Numbered from the stretch's first letter, positions 45,999-55,401 are shown. The stretch: DNA of 64,000 bases from Burkholderia sp. TSV86 (GCF_001522865.1 NZ_LOWB01000109.1:124001-188000); one strand, 5' to 3'. Numbers and translations are program-made. Notes: generated from the sequence alone by a model not told the origin.

Positions 45999-47981
45999 AT
46001 GCGCATCGGCGTTTGTTATTACCCGGAACACTGGCCCGAATCGATGTGGGCGGACGACGCCCGCCGAATGAAAGCGCTCGGCATCGAGCAGGTGCGCATC
46101 GGCGAGTTCGCGTGGAGCCGCATCGAGCCGTCGCCGGGCGAATACGACTGGGATTGGCTCGATCGCGCGATCAACGTGCTCGGCGCGGCGCAGCTCGATG
46201 TCGTAATGTGCACGCCCACCGCGACGCCGCCCAAATGGCTGATCGACCGCCATCCGGACATCCTGCCGATCGGCGCCGACGGCCGCCCGCGCGGGTTCGG
46301 CTCGCGCCGGCATTACGATTTCTCGTCGCCGGCGTATTACGGCGAATCGAAACGCATCTGCACGGCGATCGCCGAGCGCTACGGCCGGCATCCGGCCGTG
46401 CGCTGCTGGCAGACCGACAACGAGCTGGGCTGCCACCTGACCGTGGTCAACTACTCGAGCGCGGCGCTAGCACGCTTTCGCGAATGGCTGAAGGCGCGCT
46501 ACGGCACGGTCGACGCGCTGAACCGCGCATGGGGCACGGTGTTCTGGAGCATGGAATACCGCAGCTTCGACGAGATCGACGCGCCCATCGGCACGGTGAC
46601 CGAGGCGCATCCGTCGCATCGTCTCGATTACCGGCGATTCGCGTCCGACGAGCTTGCGCGCTATCACCGGATGCAGGTCGACGTGATCCGCGCGCACTCG
46701 CCGGGGCGCGCCATCACGCACAACTTCATGCAACTGTTCACCGAATTCGATCATTACCAGGTCGCACGCGATCTGGACTTCGCCGCCTGGGACAGCTATC
46801 CGCTCGGCGCGCTCGAGGAGCAATGGTTCGCGCCGCAGGTCAAGGCGCGCTGGCTGCGCACCGGACATCCGGATTTCGCTTCGTTCAATCATGACGTCTA
46901 CCGCGGGATGTCGAAGCGGCCGTTCTGGGTCATGGAGCAGCAGCCGGGCCCCGTCAACTGGGCAAGCTGGAATCCGGCGCCGCTGCCGGGAATGGTGCGG
47001 TTGTGGAGCTGGGAGGCGTTCGCGCACGGCGCGGGCTGCGTGTCGTACTTTCGCTGGCGGCAAGCGCCGTTCGCGCAGGAACAGATGCACGCGGGCCTCA
47101 ATACGCCGGACAACCAGCTTGACGCGGGCGGCCGCGAAGCGGCGCAGCTCGCGCAGGAGATCGCCGCGCTGCGCGCCGCCACCGACGGCAGCGCCGACGG
47201 CGCGGTTCGCGCGCCAGTCGCGCTGATCTACGACTACGAAGCGAAGTGGCTGTTCGACGTGCATCCGCAAGGCGCGGACTTCCACTATCCGCGCATCGCG
47301 TTCGAGTATTACTCGGCGCTGCGCGCACTCGGCTTGGATGTCGACGTGATTCCAGCCGATGCGCCGCTCGACGGCTACCGGCTCGTGATCGTACCGCCGC
47401 TGCCCATCGTGCCCGACGATTTCGCCGCCCGGCTCGCGGCGTCGAGCGCGCACGTCGTGCTCGGGCCGCGCACCGGCTCGAAGACGCGCGATCTGCAAAT
47501 CCCGCCGACGCTGCCGCCCGGCCCGCTCGCGCCGCTGATGCCGATCCGCGTGTGGCGGGTCGAATCGCTGCGGCCGAACGTGGCCGAGCGCGTGGCCGGC
47601 ACGGCACACGACGGCTCCGCGTTCACCGGCTCTGCGCGCTGCTGGCGCGATCTCGTCGAGCTGCGCGACGAAGCGCGCGCCGACGTGCGCGCGCGCTTCG
47701 CCGACGGTCATCCGGCGTGCATCGCATCCGGCCGCCTTCAGTACTGGGCTGCGCTCTTTGACGATACGACCACCGAGCGCCTGCTCGCCGATGCGGCCGC
47801 CGAAGCAGGCCTCGCGCCCGTGCCGCTTGGCGACAGCGTGCGCATGAGCCGCCGCGGCGGGCTCACCTACGTCTTCAACTACGGCGACGCGCCCTACGCG
47901 CTCGACTCCGTCGCGCCAGGCGCGTTCGTGCTCGGTACGGCGCAAGTCGAGCCGCGCGGCGTCGCCGTTTTTCGGCACTGA
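45999..47981 (+). CDS. GH42 family beta-galactosidase
   Basis: Hydrolyses beta-galactosides; 660 residues with no signal peptide, so it acts inside the cell on imported sugar. It starts [20 protein letters not shown], the GH42 signature. The acid/base Glu lies in [20 protein letters not shown] at residue 142, and the nucleophile Glu in [20 protein letters not shown] at residue 313, matching the spacing known for Thermus GH42. A trimerisation-type domain and a C-terminal beta domain follow. Genes for the importer surround it. The natural substrate may be a galacto-oligosaccharide from plants; inferred. Confidence 0.95.
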   Translation: MRIGVCYYPEHWPESMWADDARRMKALGIEQVRIGEFAWSRIEPSPGEYDWDWLDRAINVLGAAQLDVVMCTPTATPPKWLIDRHPDILPIGADGRPRGFGSRRHYDFSSPAYYGESKRICTAIAERYGRHPAVRCWQTDNELGCHLTVVNYSSAALARFREWLKARYGTVDALNRAWGTVFWSMEYRSFDEIDAPIGTVTEAHPSHRLDYRRFASDELARYHRMQVDVIRAHSPGRAITHNFMQLFTEFDHYQVARDLDFAAWDSYPLGALEEQWFAPQVKARWLRTGHPDFASFNHDVYRGMSKRPFWVMEQQPGPVNWASWNPAPLPGMVRLWSWEAFAHGAGCVSYFRWRQAPFAQEQMHAGLNTPDNQLDAGGREAAQLAQEIAALRAATDGSADGAVRAPVALIYDYEAKWLFDVHPQGADFHYPRIAFEYYSALRALGLDVDVIPADAPLDGYRLVIVPPLPIVPDDFAARLAASSAHVVLGPRTGSKTRDLQIPPTLPPGPLAPLMPIRVWRVESLRPNVAERVAGTAHDGSAFTGSARCWRDLVELRDEARADVRARFADGHPACIASGRLQYWAALFDDTTTERLLADAAAEAGLAPVPLGDSVRMSRRGGLTYVFNYGDAPYALDSVAPGAFVLGTAQVEPRGVAVFRH

Positions 47982-48071
47982 TACCCGGATCGATATCGAC
48001 GCCCGCTCCCACGCATCCGGCCGCCGAGACGCCGAGCCGCTCATTCACACCAACGACATCGGAGACAATCC

Positions 48072-49331
48072 ATGCCCCATCGCCCCATCCGTTTCGCCGC
48101 CGGGCTCGCCGCCGCGGCCGCCGTCGCGATGACCGCGCCCGGCGCGGCGCCGCCCGCGCACGCGGGCACGCTCGCAATCAACGTCGCGTTCAAGGGGGCG
48201 AGCCAGCGCGCGGTATGGCAGGCGACGTTCGACGCGTTCCACCGCGCGCACCCCGATATCGACGTGAAAGCGACGTTCGTCGATGAAGAGGCATACAAGG
48301 TCCAACTGCCGGCGTGGCTCACGACTGTCGCGCCGGACGTCGTCAACTGGCACGCGGGCGAGCGGATGGCCTATTACGCGCGGCGCGGCCTGTTCGAGGA
48401 TCTCAGCGCCGATTGGGCAAGCCACGGCTGGAACACGATGTACGCGTCCACGCGCGATGCGTCGTCGTATCGGGGCAAGCAATACGCGGCGCCCACCGTC
48501 TACTACTCGTGGGGCGTGTTCTACCGCAAGGATCTGCTGCACAAAGTCGGCGTCGCCGACGAGCCGAAGACGTGGGACGCGTTTATCGACGCGTGCAAGA
48601 AGCTGAAGGCGGCCGGCATCGCGCCGATCGCCGTCGGCGGGCGCGACGCGTGGACACTCGCCGGCTGGTTCGACTATCTGGACCTGCGCATCAACGGCAA
48701 CGCATTCCATCAGCGGCTGATGGCAGGCGACGTGTCTTACACTGATGCGCGCGTGAAAAAGGTCTATACGACATGGAAATCGCTGATCGACGCCGGCTAT
48801 TTCATCGACAACGCGCTGTCCTACGATCTCGACGGCGCGCAGCCATTCCTGTTTCAAGGCAAGGCGGCGATGATGCTGATGGGCACGTTCATCGCGGCGG
48901 GCTTTCCGTCCGGCATGAAACAGCAAATCGGCTATTTCCAGTTCCCGACCATCGATCCGAAGGTGCCGGGCGCCGAGGACGGCCCCGTCGAATCGCTGCA
49001 CATTCCGGCCAAGGCCAGGAACAAGGCCGACGCGCGCACGTTTCTCGCGTTCGCCGAAACGCCGGAGATCGGCGCGAAGCTTGCGCAGGGGCTCGGCTCG
49101 CTGTCGGCGAACAGCAAGTCGCCGGAGCCCGAGGACCCGATCTCGCGCATCGGCTTCCGAATCCTCGCGAACACCCAGGGCGGCGTCGCCCAGTTCTACG
49201 ATCGCGACATGACGAAGGAAATGGCCGACGAAGGGATGAAGGCGATGCAACGGTTCGTCGCCGATCCGGCGCAGCTCGATACCGTGCTCGCGCAGCTCGA
49301 GCAGGTGCGCAAGCGGATCTACAACAAGTGA
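48072..49331 (+). CDS. Sugar ABC transporter substrate-binding protein (family 1)
   Basis: Periplasmic binding protein of the same importer. The 419-residue product has a signal peptide (RFAAGLAAAAAVAMTAPGAA, cleaved near AHA-GT), then LAINVAFKGASQRAVWQATF and DAFHRAHPDIDVKATFVDEE, the family 1 signature. YYSWGVFYRKDLLHKVGVAD, KTWDAFIDACKKLKAAGIAP, FLFQGKAAMMLMGTFIAAGF and YDRDMTKEMADEGMKAMQRF are conserved features. It is third in the operon, and the two permeases follow with gaps of about 50 and 10 bases. Confidence 0.94.
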   Translation: MPHRPIRFAAGLAAAAAVAMTAPGAAPPAHAGTLAINVAFKGASQRAVWQATFDAFHRAHPDIDVKATFVDEEAYKVQLPAWLTTVAPDVVNWHAGERMAYYARRGLFEDLSADWASHGWNTMYASTRDASSYRGKQYAAPTVYYSWGVFYRKDLLHKVGVADEPKTWDAFIDACKKLKAAGIAPIAVGGRDAWTLAGWFDYLDLRINGNAFHQRLMAGDVSYTDARVKKVYTTWKSLIDAGYFIDNALSYDLDGAQPFLFQGKAAMMLMGTFIAAGFPSGMKQQIGYFQFPTIDPKVPGAEDGPVESLHIPAKARNKADARTFLAFAETPEIGAKLAQGLGSLSANSKSPEPEDPISRIGFRILANTQGGVAQFYDRDMTKEMADEGMKAMQRFVADPAQLDTVLAQLEQVRKRIYNK

Positions 49332-49383
49332 CAGTGACGATGCGGCGGCCACGCGCCGTCGCGCCCCGGTTCAGGAGCCCGCC

Positions 49384-50367
49384 GTGACCCGATCGATCGC
49401 CTCCCCGAAAACCGACGCTCATTCAGCCGCCTCACCGAGCCGGGACGCCGCCGCAACCGAGGCGCGCCCCGCCGCTTTCGGCGCCGCCGGTGCGCCCGCA
49501 CGGCGGCGGCCCTCGCGCGCCGCGCGCGCGCAGCGGCGCGCGGCCTGCTTCTTTCTCGCGCCCGCTTGCGCGATGGTGGCTGTCTATGTGATCTGGCCGA
49601 TCCTGTCGACGACATGGCTGAGCCTTTACAACTGGGATGGCATGACCGAGCGCACGTTCGTCGGCATCGCGAACTATGTCGAGCTGCTGCACGCGCCGAC
49701 GTTCTACACCGCGCTCAAAAACAACCTGATCTGGCTCGCGCTTTTCATGCTCGCGCCGGCGGCGGGCCTCGCGTTCGCGCTGTATCTGAACCAATCGGTC
49801 GGCGGCATCCGGCTCGTGAAATCGCTGTGCTTCGCGCCGTTCGTGCTGTCGGGCGTGGTCGTCGGGCTGATCTTCTCGTGGTTCTACGATCCAACCTTCG
49901 GCCTGCTCGCGCTGCTCGTCGGGCACGGTGTGCCCGTGCTAGGCGATGCGCGCTACGCGACGCTCGGCATCGTGCTCGCCGCGCTGTGGCCGCAAACGGC
50001 GTATTGCATGATCCTCTACCTGACGGGCCTCACCACGCTCAACGCCGAGCAGATCGAGGCCGCGCGGATGGAGGGCGCGCGCGGTTTCACGCTGTTTTGG
50101 CACGTCGTGCTTCCGCAACTGCGGCCGACCACCTTCATGGCGATCGTGGTCACCGTGATCGGCGCGCTGCGCAGCTTCGATCTGATCTCGGTGATGACGG
50201 GCGGCGGGCCGTTCGAAAGTTCGACCGTGCTCGCGTATTACATGTACGACCAGGCGATCAAGTACTACCGCGTCGGCTATTCCGCATCGATCGCCGTCGT
50301 GCTGTTCGCGATCATGCTGGTCTATATCGTCTTCCAACTGCGCCGCATGCTGCGCAACGAACAGTGA
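49384..50367 (+). CDS. Sugar ABC transporter permease (first, MalF-type)
   Basis: Inner-membrane subunit. The start is GTG at 49384, giving 327 residues: a poorly conserved Ala/Arg-rich N-terminal cytosolic tail of about 55 residues, then ACFFLAPACAMVAVYVIWPI and LSTTWLSLYNWDGMTERTFV, VGIANYVELLHAPTFYTALK. EAA-type loop EQIEAARMEGARGFTLFWHV, then VLPQLRPTTFMAIVVTVIGA. Six membrane segments are visible. The start might lie further in, since the tail is low complexity. It pairs with the next gene. Confidence 0.93.
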   Translation: MTRSIASPKTDAHSAASPSRDAAATEARPAAFGAAGAPARRRPSRAARAQRRAACFFLAPACAMVAVYVIWPILSTTWLSLYNWDGMTERTFVGIANYVELLHAPTFYTALKNNLIWLALFMLAPAAGLAFALYLNQSVGGIRLVKSLCFAPFVLSGVVVGLIFSWFYDPTFGLLALLVGHGVPVLGDARYATLGIVLAALWPQTAYCMILYLTGLTTLNAEQIEAARMEGARGFTLFWHVVLPQLRPTTFMAIVVTVIGALRSFDLISVMTGGGPFESSTVLAYYMYDQAIKYYRVGYSASIAVVLFAIMLVYIVFQLRRMLRNEQ

Positions 50368-50376
50368 GGTGCCGCG

Positions 50377-51228
50377 ATGTTTCCGATGCCGGTTCAACAA
50401 TGGAAGCCCGTGTCGCGCGGCCTGTACAAGCTGTCGCTGCCCGTGGCGCTCGTCTTGTGGCTGCTGCCGATGCTCGCGGTGTTCATCACGTCGGTACGCT
50501 CGACCGAGGAACTCGCGCAAGGCCATTACTGGGGCTGGCCGCAACATTTTTCGATGATCGACAACTATCGCGACGCGCTGACGAGTTCGCCGATGCTGCA
50601 TTACTTCTGGAACAGCGTGCAAATCACCGTGCCGTCGGTGCTCGGCTCGATCGCGCTCGCGGCCATGGCCGGCTACGCGCTCGCGACCTACCGTTTTCGC
50701 GGCAACACGGCGCTGTTCGGCACGTTCGTCGCGGGCAATTTCGTGCCGGTGCAGGTGCTGATGATTCCGGTGCGCGATCTGTCGCTCAGGCTCGGGCTCT
50801 TCAACACCGTGGAAGCGCTGATTCTATTTCACGTCGCGTTCCAGACCGGCTTTTGCACGCTGTTCCTGCGCAACTTCATCAAGCAACTGCCGTTCGAGCT
50901 GATCGAGGCGGCGCGCGTCGAAGGCGCGGGCGAATGGACCGTGTTTCACCGGATCGTGCTGCCGCTGATCCGGCCCGCGCTCGCGGCGCTCGCCATCCTG
51001 GTGTTCACGTTCGTCTGGAACGACTATTTCTGGGCGCTGTGCTTGACGCAGGGTGACGACGCGGCGCCTATCACGGCGGGCGTCGCGGCGCTCAAGGGGC
51101 AATGGACGACATCGTGGAACCTGGTGTCGGCGGGTTCGATTCTCGCCGCGCTGCCGTCGGTGGCGATGTTCTTTGCGATGCAGAAGAATTTCGTCGCGGG
51201 CATCACGTTCGGCGCGACGAAGGGGTGA
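50377..51228 (+). CDS. Sugar ABC transporter permease (second, MalG-type)
   Basis: Inner-membrane partner of 283 residues starting MFPMPVQQWKPVSRGLYKLS. Conserved parts are VALVLWLLPMLAVFITSVRS, FWNSVQITVPSVLGSIALAA, GYALATYRFRGNTALFGTFV, and the EAA-type loop LIEAARVEGAGEWTVFHRIV followed by LPLIRPALAALAILVFTFVW. The C-terminal part WNDYFWALCLTQGDDAAPIT and AMFFAMQKNFVAGITFGATK is usual for this class. Ten bases after the first permease. Last gene of the galactoside operon; no terminator seen. Confidence 0.94.
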   Translation: MFPMPVQQWKPVSRGLYKLSLPVALVLWLLPMLAVFITSVRSTEELAQGHYWGWPQHFSMIDNYRDALTSSPMLHYFWNSVQITVPSVLGSIALAAMAGYALATYRFRGNTALFGTFVAGNFVPVQVLMIPVRDLSLRLGLFNTVEALILFHVAFQTGFCTLFLRNFIKQLPFELIEAARVEGAGEWTVFHRIVLPLIRPALAALAILVFTFVWNDYFWALCLTQGDDAAPITAGVAALKGQWTTSWNLVSAGSILAALPSVAMFFAMQKNFVAGITFGATKG

Positions 51229-51286
51229 GCGGATTGGGTGCGCCCGCATCGGGCGATGCGCATCGCGCCCGCCCAACCGGCGGCGC

Positions 51287-52006
51287 TTACGCGAACCCCG
51301 CCGCCAACGCCGCCGCGATCGAGCCCGCTACCAGCACGACACCGATCGTGCGGCGCTTATTGAGTTCGGTCCACAGCAGCACGCCCGTCAACGACAGCAG
51401 CATGATCGATCCGGCGATCGTGTCCGTCAGCAGAATCCAGAACAGATTCATTCCGGTGCCGCGATGCAGGTTGTTCATCGTCGCGAGCAAGCCGTTCTCG
51501 GTGCGCTTCACCGACACGTAGCCGTTGCCCACCCAATATTCGGCTTGCACGTTGCCGCTTGGGCCGAAAAAGCCGAACTGCCAGCGCTCGGGCTGCTTGA
51601 TGCGCCGCTCGCCCCATGCAACGGGCTGCGCCGGCTCCTTGCGGACCCGGCCGAGCCGGCCGTCGGCCTTGAGTTCGCGCCGCACCCAATCGGCCAGCGC
51701 GGCAGGCGTCGCGGGCGCGGGTGACGGCAGCGCGAGCTGCAATTGCGTGACCTGCGGCTCGCCGGTCGGAATTTTCATCGGCGGCGCGCGGTGATTGAGC
51801 AGCACGCCCGTTATGCCGAACAGCAGGCCCAGCGCCGCGCCCCATAGGCCGATCCAGCCGTGTACCTTGCGCAGCCATTTGATGAACGTCGCGCGACGCG
51901 AACGGCGCCGGCGCTCGGCCAACGCATCGGCGTCCAGACGGCGCGCCGCCCCCGGATACGGCACGACGACGCGGGCGTTTTTTTCGATCGAGTCAGGCGC
52001 GTTCAC
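51287..52006 (-). CDS. PepSY domain membrane protein
   Basis: A 239-residue inner-membrane protein of the PepSY-associated type, many of which are linked to siderophore reduction. The start is GTG at 52006. Membrane segments: GWIGLWGAALGLLFGITGVL near residues 50-70, LFWILLTDTIAGSIMLLSLT near 189-212, and VVLVAGSIAAALAAGFA at the end. The periplasmic part between them has AEYWVGNGYVSVKRTENGLL and NNLHRGTGMNLFWILL, a conserved motif with His. A Fur-box-like site about 75 bases upstream supports iron regulation. Exact function unproven. Confidence 0.88.
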   Translation of the reverse strand: MNAPDSIEKNARVVVPYPGAARRLDADALAERRRRSRRATFIKWLRKVHGWIGLWGAALGLLFGITGVLLNHRAPPMKIPTGEPQVTQLQLALPSPAPATPAALADWVRRELKADGRLGRVRKEPAQPVAWGERRIKQPERWQFGFFGPSGNVQAEYWVGNGYVSVKRTENGLLATMNNLHRGTGMNLFWILLTDTIAGSIMLLSLTGVLLWTELNKRRTIGVVLVAGSIAAALAAGFA

Positions 52007-52026
52007 GCTTCGGATTCCATTCGCAC

Positions 52027-52065
52027 AAAACAGCGGGCGGCGCGCAATCGAATCGCGTGCCGCCC
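52027..52065 (-). promoter_or_regulatory. Terminator-like hairpin in the leader of the PepSY gene
   Basis: GGGCGGCGCGC (52035-52045) pairs with GCGTGCCGCCC (52055-52065), an 11-bp stem with one mismatch and a nine-base loop; on the minus strand it runs towards a short T-run (AAAA on the plus strand at 52027-52030). It lies between the Fur-like box and the GTG start, so it would act as an attenuator or leader structure rather than an end-of-operon signal. Confidence 0.55.
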
Positions 52066-52078
52066 GTTTGAATTAAAT

Positions 52079-52097
52079 GAGAATGGATATCATTACA
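52079..52097 (-). promoter_or_regulatory. Fur-box-like operator upstream of the PepSY gene
   Basis: GAGAATGGATATCATTACA matches the 19-base Fur consensus GATAATGATAATCATTATC at about 14 positions and is in an AT-rich patch. It sits about 73 bases before the PepSY gene start. Iron-dependent repression by Fur is inferred. Confidence 0.7.
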
Positions 52098-52233
52098 TAA
52101 AATGACGCGAGGTTCAATCCGTAAAGCGCGGATGCGCTGGTTACGCGCGGCGGCTGGCGCGTATCGGCGCAAGGCAAATTTACTGGTGCGGCTGGCGCGG
52201 CGCGCCGCCTGAGCAGGCCGCGCGGCAATTCGC

Positions 52234-52569
52234 TCAACGCTTCGGCAGCCTGGGGAAAGGCGCAGGCGCGGTATCGTCGGCTCCTTGCGCATCGCCGGCG
52301 CTGCTGCCCCTGTCCAGCGCGTACAGCCACGCGAGCAACTCGGCGACCGCCCGATAAAGCGGCGGCGGAATGCGTGCGTCGAGATCCACCTGCATCAGCA
52401 GCGACACCATCTCCGGCGCAGTGTGCACATAAAGCCCGGCATCTCGCGCACGTTCGATGATGCGCTCGGCAACAAGCCCGTAACCCTTCGCCACGACGCG
52501 CGGCGCGGCATCGCCGCCCTTCGCGTCATAGGCGAGCACCGCGGCGCGCTTGGAGAACAGGCCGCTCAT
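52234..52569 (-). CDS. fhlB: FhlB, FlhB-tail-like flagellar export protein
   Basis: A 111-residue protein matching the cytoplasmic C-terminal tail of FlhB, the export-gate switch. MSGLFSKRAAVLAYDAKGGD corresponds to the part just after the NPTH cleavage site; PRVVAKGYGLVAERIIERAR, DAGLYVHTAPEMVSLLMQVD and ARIPPPLYRAVAELLAWLYA follow the FlhB tail. The NPTH motif itself and all membrane segments are absent. Start at 52569 overlaps the stop of the upstream FliK-like gene by four bases. Similar tail-only proteins are known in other flagellated bacteria and can substitute for the FlhB tail. Confidence 0.88.
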   Translation of the reverse strand: MSGLFSKRAAVLAYDAKGGDAAPRVVAKGYGLVAERIIERARDAGLYVHTAPEMVSLLMQVDLDARIPPPLYRAVAELLAWLYALDRGSSAGDAQGADDTAPAPFPRLPKR

Positions 52570-54143
52570 CGCAACGACTCCCGGCCGTTGGTAATGTCCG
52601 GCAAAAGCGGGGTGGGCGGTGCGGACGATCCAACCGTTGCAGCCGTTGCAATCGACCCAACCATTGCGCACGGCAGGCGCGGCGCAAGCGGATCGGCGGC
52701 CGGTTGCTCAACGCGGCTCGCCGGCAGGCTGGCCCCGTCGTTGCGGCTTGCGTCATCGGCCGCCGCGGCATACGCCGACGCCGTCGCTCGCGCCGCCGTT
52801 GCGTCGTGACCCGCGTGCGGGCCGTCGGTGGCGCGAATCGACATGTCGCTCACCCGCAAGCCAAGCGCCTCCAGGCGCGCGCGCAACGCATCGCCCTGCG
52901 ATGCGAGCCGCACAGCGCTCGCGCCGCTCGCGCTCAACCGCGCGGCGAGGCACTCGCCGCTGAGCACCAGTTCCGCGGCAACCGTGCCGAGCGACGGCAA
53001 CGCAAGCGTCAACCGTGTGCGCCACCCGCCCGCATCCGCCGCCTCGATGCCAAGCGCGGCGCGATCGCGGCCGCGCTGCTCGGCGTCGGGCTCGATGGTC
53101 CAGTCGAGCCGCGCACCGGGCCACGCATCACCGATCCAACGGAATTGGCCGGTCGCGAGCAGATCGAGTTGCTGGCGCACGAGCGGCAACGTCGCCGGAT
53201 TCAACGCTGCGGCAACCGTCGCCTGCGCATCGGCATCGCCCGGCGGCGACGCGAACGGCACTGCAAGCGGCGATGCCGGTGCGAACCGCGCGCCGGTTGC
53301 CGGCGCGGATTGCGGCGCGAGTGACGCGTTCGCACCGACAAGCGTTGCATAAGCGTCGACGGCGCGCGGCGACGGCGCCAAGTTCGGCGCGTCACGCCCC
53401 GGCGCGACGGCGCGGCCGGCAGTATCGCCCGCCGCCCGCCACGGTTCGCCCGCCGCCGGCGGTGCGTTGCCACTGCGCGCGCCGGAAGGCAACGGCATTC
53501 GCGCGGCAAACCAATCGGCGAGCGCATCGGCCGCCGGATTGAGTTCGGCTGCCCGGCGCCAGCCGCTCACCAGCCGGGCCTGCGGCTCGCGCGCCAACTC
53601 GGCCGCCGTGCGCTGGCCAGCCAGCCACTGCACGAGATGAGATTCGTAAAAAAGGCCGCTTTCGTCGACCGCCCGTACAAGCGCGACGCTCAGCGCCGCC
53701 ACTGGGAATACCGCCTGCGCCGCTTGGGACGTCTGCGCCGCCGGCGCGGCTTGCGGGGTTTGCGGGGGTTGCGGCACACCCGCGCCGGCCAGTCCCGTTG
53801 CCGTGCCGGCCCCGGCGTTCGGCACGGCACGCCCCGGCACGGCAAGCCCGGCCAACTGCGCGGCGCTCAACAACGGCGCAGCGCCGATGACGGCCGGTGT
53901 CGCATCGCCGCCCAGGCGGGAAATCGCGTCGAGCACGAGCCCAAGCTCGGATAGCACGGCCTGCGCGGACGCGGCGGGCGGACCGCCGCCCGTTGCGCCG
54001 CCCGGCCATGCGGCTGCCGCCGCCGCACCGGACGCACCGGCCTGCGGCGCGACCGCGCTGCCCGACGAAGGCTGGACGGCGTCGAAAAGACTGTCGACGC
54101 GGCTCGCCAGTATGGCGGCGGCAACGGTATCGATACCGGTCAT
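52566..54143 (-). CDS. FliK-like hook-length control protein (second copy)
   Basis: A 525-residue protein read leftwards with fhlB. The start at 54143 gives MTGIDTVAAAILASRVDSLF. A long low-complexity region rich in Ala, Pro, Gly and Gln follows (about residues 30-320), as in FliK proteins. The C-terminal third has the hook-length-control pattern: LPLVRQQLDLLATGQFRWIG, DAWPGARLDWTIEPDAEQRG, RTRLTLALPSLGTVAAELVL and GDALRARLEALGLRVSDMSI. It is clearly different from the FliK encoded at 61785-63230. The paired FlhB tail gene suggests both act on the export switch. Its role beside fliK is unknown. Confidence 0.8.
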   Translation of the reverse strand: MTGIDTVAAAILASRVDSLFDAVQPSSGSAVAPQAGASGAAAAAAWPGGATGGGPPAASAQAVLSELGLVLDAISRLGGDATPAVIGAAPLLSAAQLAGLAVPGRAVPNAGAGTATGLAGAGVPQPPQTPQAAPAAQTSQAAQAVFPVAALSVALVRAVDESGLFYESHLVQWLAGQRTAAELAREPQARLVSGWRRAAELNPAADALADWFAARMPLPSGARSGNAPPAAGEPWRAAGDTAGRAVAPGRDAPNLAPSPRAVDAYATLVGANASLAPQSAPATGARFAPASPLAVPFASPPGDADAQATVAAALNPATLPLVRQQLDLLATGQFRWIGDAWPGARLDWTIEPDAEQRGRDRAALGIEAADAGGWRTRLTLALPSLGTVAAELVLSGECLAARLSASGASAVRLASQGDALRARLEALGLRVSDMSIRATDGPHAGHDATAARATASAYAAAADDASRNDGASLPASRVEQPAADPLAPRLPCAMVGSIATAATVGSSAPPTPLLPDITNGRESLR

Positions 54144-54579
54144 CGTGAATCCTGGATGGCGCACCGAGCCGCGATCGGAGCAATCGCTGCGCTCCGCGCG
54201 ACCCGGTCGAACGCGTCGAATACATCGAACGAAAGGACGCCTGCGGCCGACGCTTCGCGCCGGCCGTGGCTCGAAACGGCCGCGACCGTCAGCCAGCGGC
54301 ACGGCAAAGCGCATTGGATACCGGCACGCGATACGCGTGCCGTCGGCCCAACGCTCGATACAAAAACATTCGGCATCGAGCCCCCGCGCCAGCCCGCATC
54401 GCAAATCGCATCACCGAGCGGCGCGCAATACAACGAACGGCGACGTGGCAACCGCTGCCGGCCAGGCTCCATGCCGCCTAATACAAACCGCTTGGAAACG
54501 AGCGCTTTGCGTGAACTGGCACCGCGGGCCACGCAACCGGGCGGCCGGGCAACGCGGCGCGCACCGCTCGCCTCGCCCG
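54144..54579. other. 436-base gap between fliT and the second FliK-like gene
   Basis: Contains no gene I can support. Open frames through it are overlapping, Arg-rich and shadow-like. It must include the end of the fliST message and any promoter for the FliK-like/fhlB pair, but I see neither a T-run terminator nor a sigma-28 element. A short AT-rich spot near 54355-54375 (GATACAAAAACATTCGGCAT) is the only promoter-like place. Confidence 0.4.
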
Positions 54580-54906
54580 TCAGCCCCGCGCCCGATACAA
54601 ATCGTTCAACGTCGAACGGCCCGCATGAATCAGCACCGCGAGCCGCGCGACTTCGGGCGCCGCGAGATCGCGAATCGCCGCATCGTCGGCGAGGATGCGG
54701 CGGATCAGCTCGAACTTGCGGCGGCGTTCCGCGTCGTCGAGCAGCACGCCCTCCTCCGCCTGCCGAAGCCCGTCGACAAGCCGCAGATACTCCGCCTGCA
54801 ATCCGGACAGCGAATGCCACGCCGCGTCGCGTGCCGCGACGAGCATCCGCCCGGACACGTCGACAATCGCCTCATAGCGGGCAAAATACTCGTCCTTCCG
54901 GTTCAT
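54580..54906 (-). CDS. fliT: Flagellar chaperone FliT
   Basis: FliT chaperones the filament cap FliD. The ATG at 54906 gives 108 residues, mostly helical: MNRKDEYFARYEAIVDVSGR, MLVAARDAAWHSLSGLQAEY, LRLVDGLRQAEEGVLLDDAE and RRRKFELIRRILADDAAIRD, with the C-terminal helix VARLAVLIHAGRSTLNDLYR. Size and pattern fit FliT. Its start overlaps the stop of fliS by four bases, the usual fliST arrangement, and both share the sigma-28 promoter upstream of fliS. Confidence 0.9.
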   Translation of the reverse strand: MNRKDEYFARYEAIVDVSGRMLVAARDAAWHSLSGLQAEYLRLVDGLRQAEEGVLLDDAERRRKFELIRRILADDAAIRDLAAPEVARLAVLIHAGRSTLNDLYRARG

Positions 54907-55337
54907 CTGGGCTGTTCCGTTCTCGCCTGCTCGGCCATCCTCGCGACTTCGGGGCCGATCCCCGTCCATGCTTGCTCGAGCGTCGCGAGCAGGCCGTCGG
55001 CCTCGATGAGCATCGCCTCGCTCGCGTCGATGTTCGCCTGCAGCAAACGCCGGCAGATGTACGCATAGAGCGCATCGAGGCGCGCGGCGATCTCGCCGCC
55101 GGCTTCGAGATTCAGCGACTGCTGCAGCCCGCTCTCGACGATACGGATGGCCTTGCCTATCGCCTCGCCGCGCGCGGCGACGTTATGCTGCTGCACGTGC
55201 ATGCGCGCGTGCGCGATCGCCTGGCGCGCGCCCTGATACAACATCGCGACGAGCCGGTGAGGGGACGCGCCCATCACCCCCGTCTCGACGCCGACGCGCG
55301 CATAGGCACTGGCTCCAGCGTGGCCTGGGGTCAACAT
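54903..55337 (-). CDS. fliS: Flagellin chaperone FliS
   Basis: FliS binds flagellin and prevents early polymerisation. The 144-residue product has the signature TGVMGASPHRLVAMLYQGAR and QAIAHARMHVQQHNVAARGE, then IGKAIRIVESGLQQSLNLEA and GGEIAARLDALYAYICRRLL, ending QANIDASEAMLIEADGLLAT; all are standard. Start ATG at 55337 with GGAGAG upstream. A sigma-28 promoter lies about 65 bases upstream. Filament flagellin itself is outside the window. Confidence 0.96.
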   Translation of the reverse strand: MLTPGHAGASAYARVGVETGVMGASPHRLVAMLYQGARQAIAHARMHVQQHNVAARGEAIGKAIRIVESGLQQSLNLEAGGEIAARLDALYAYICRRLLQANIDASEAMLIEADGLLATLEQAWTGIGPEVARMAEQARTEQPR

Positions 55338-55401
55338 GGCGCTCTCCTATTTGGTGCGTTCGATCCAATACCGCCGCGCCGCGCGCGGCTCTGTTCCCGA
55401 G

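Noticed and set aside
52027..52097. A Fur-regulated small RNA ending at the hairpin
   Set aside because: Distance from the Fur-like box to the hairpin is too short (about 45 bases) for a typical small RNA; a leader attenuator fits better.
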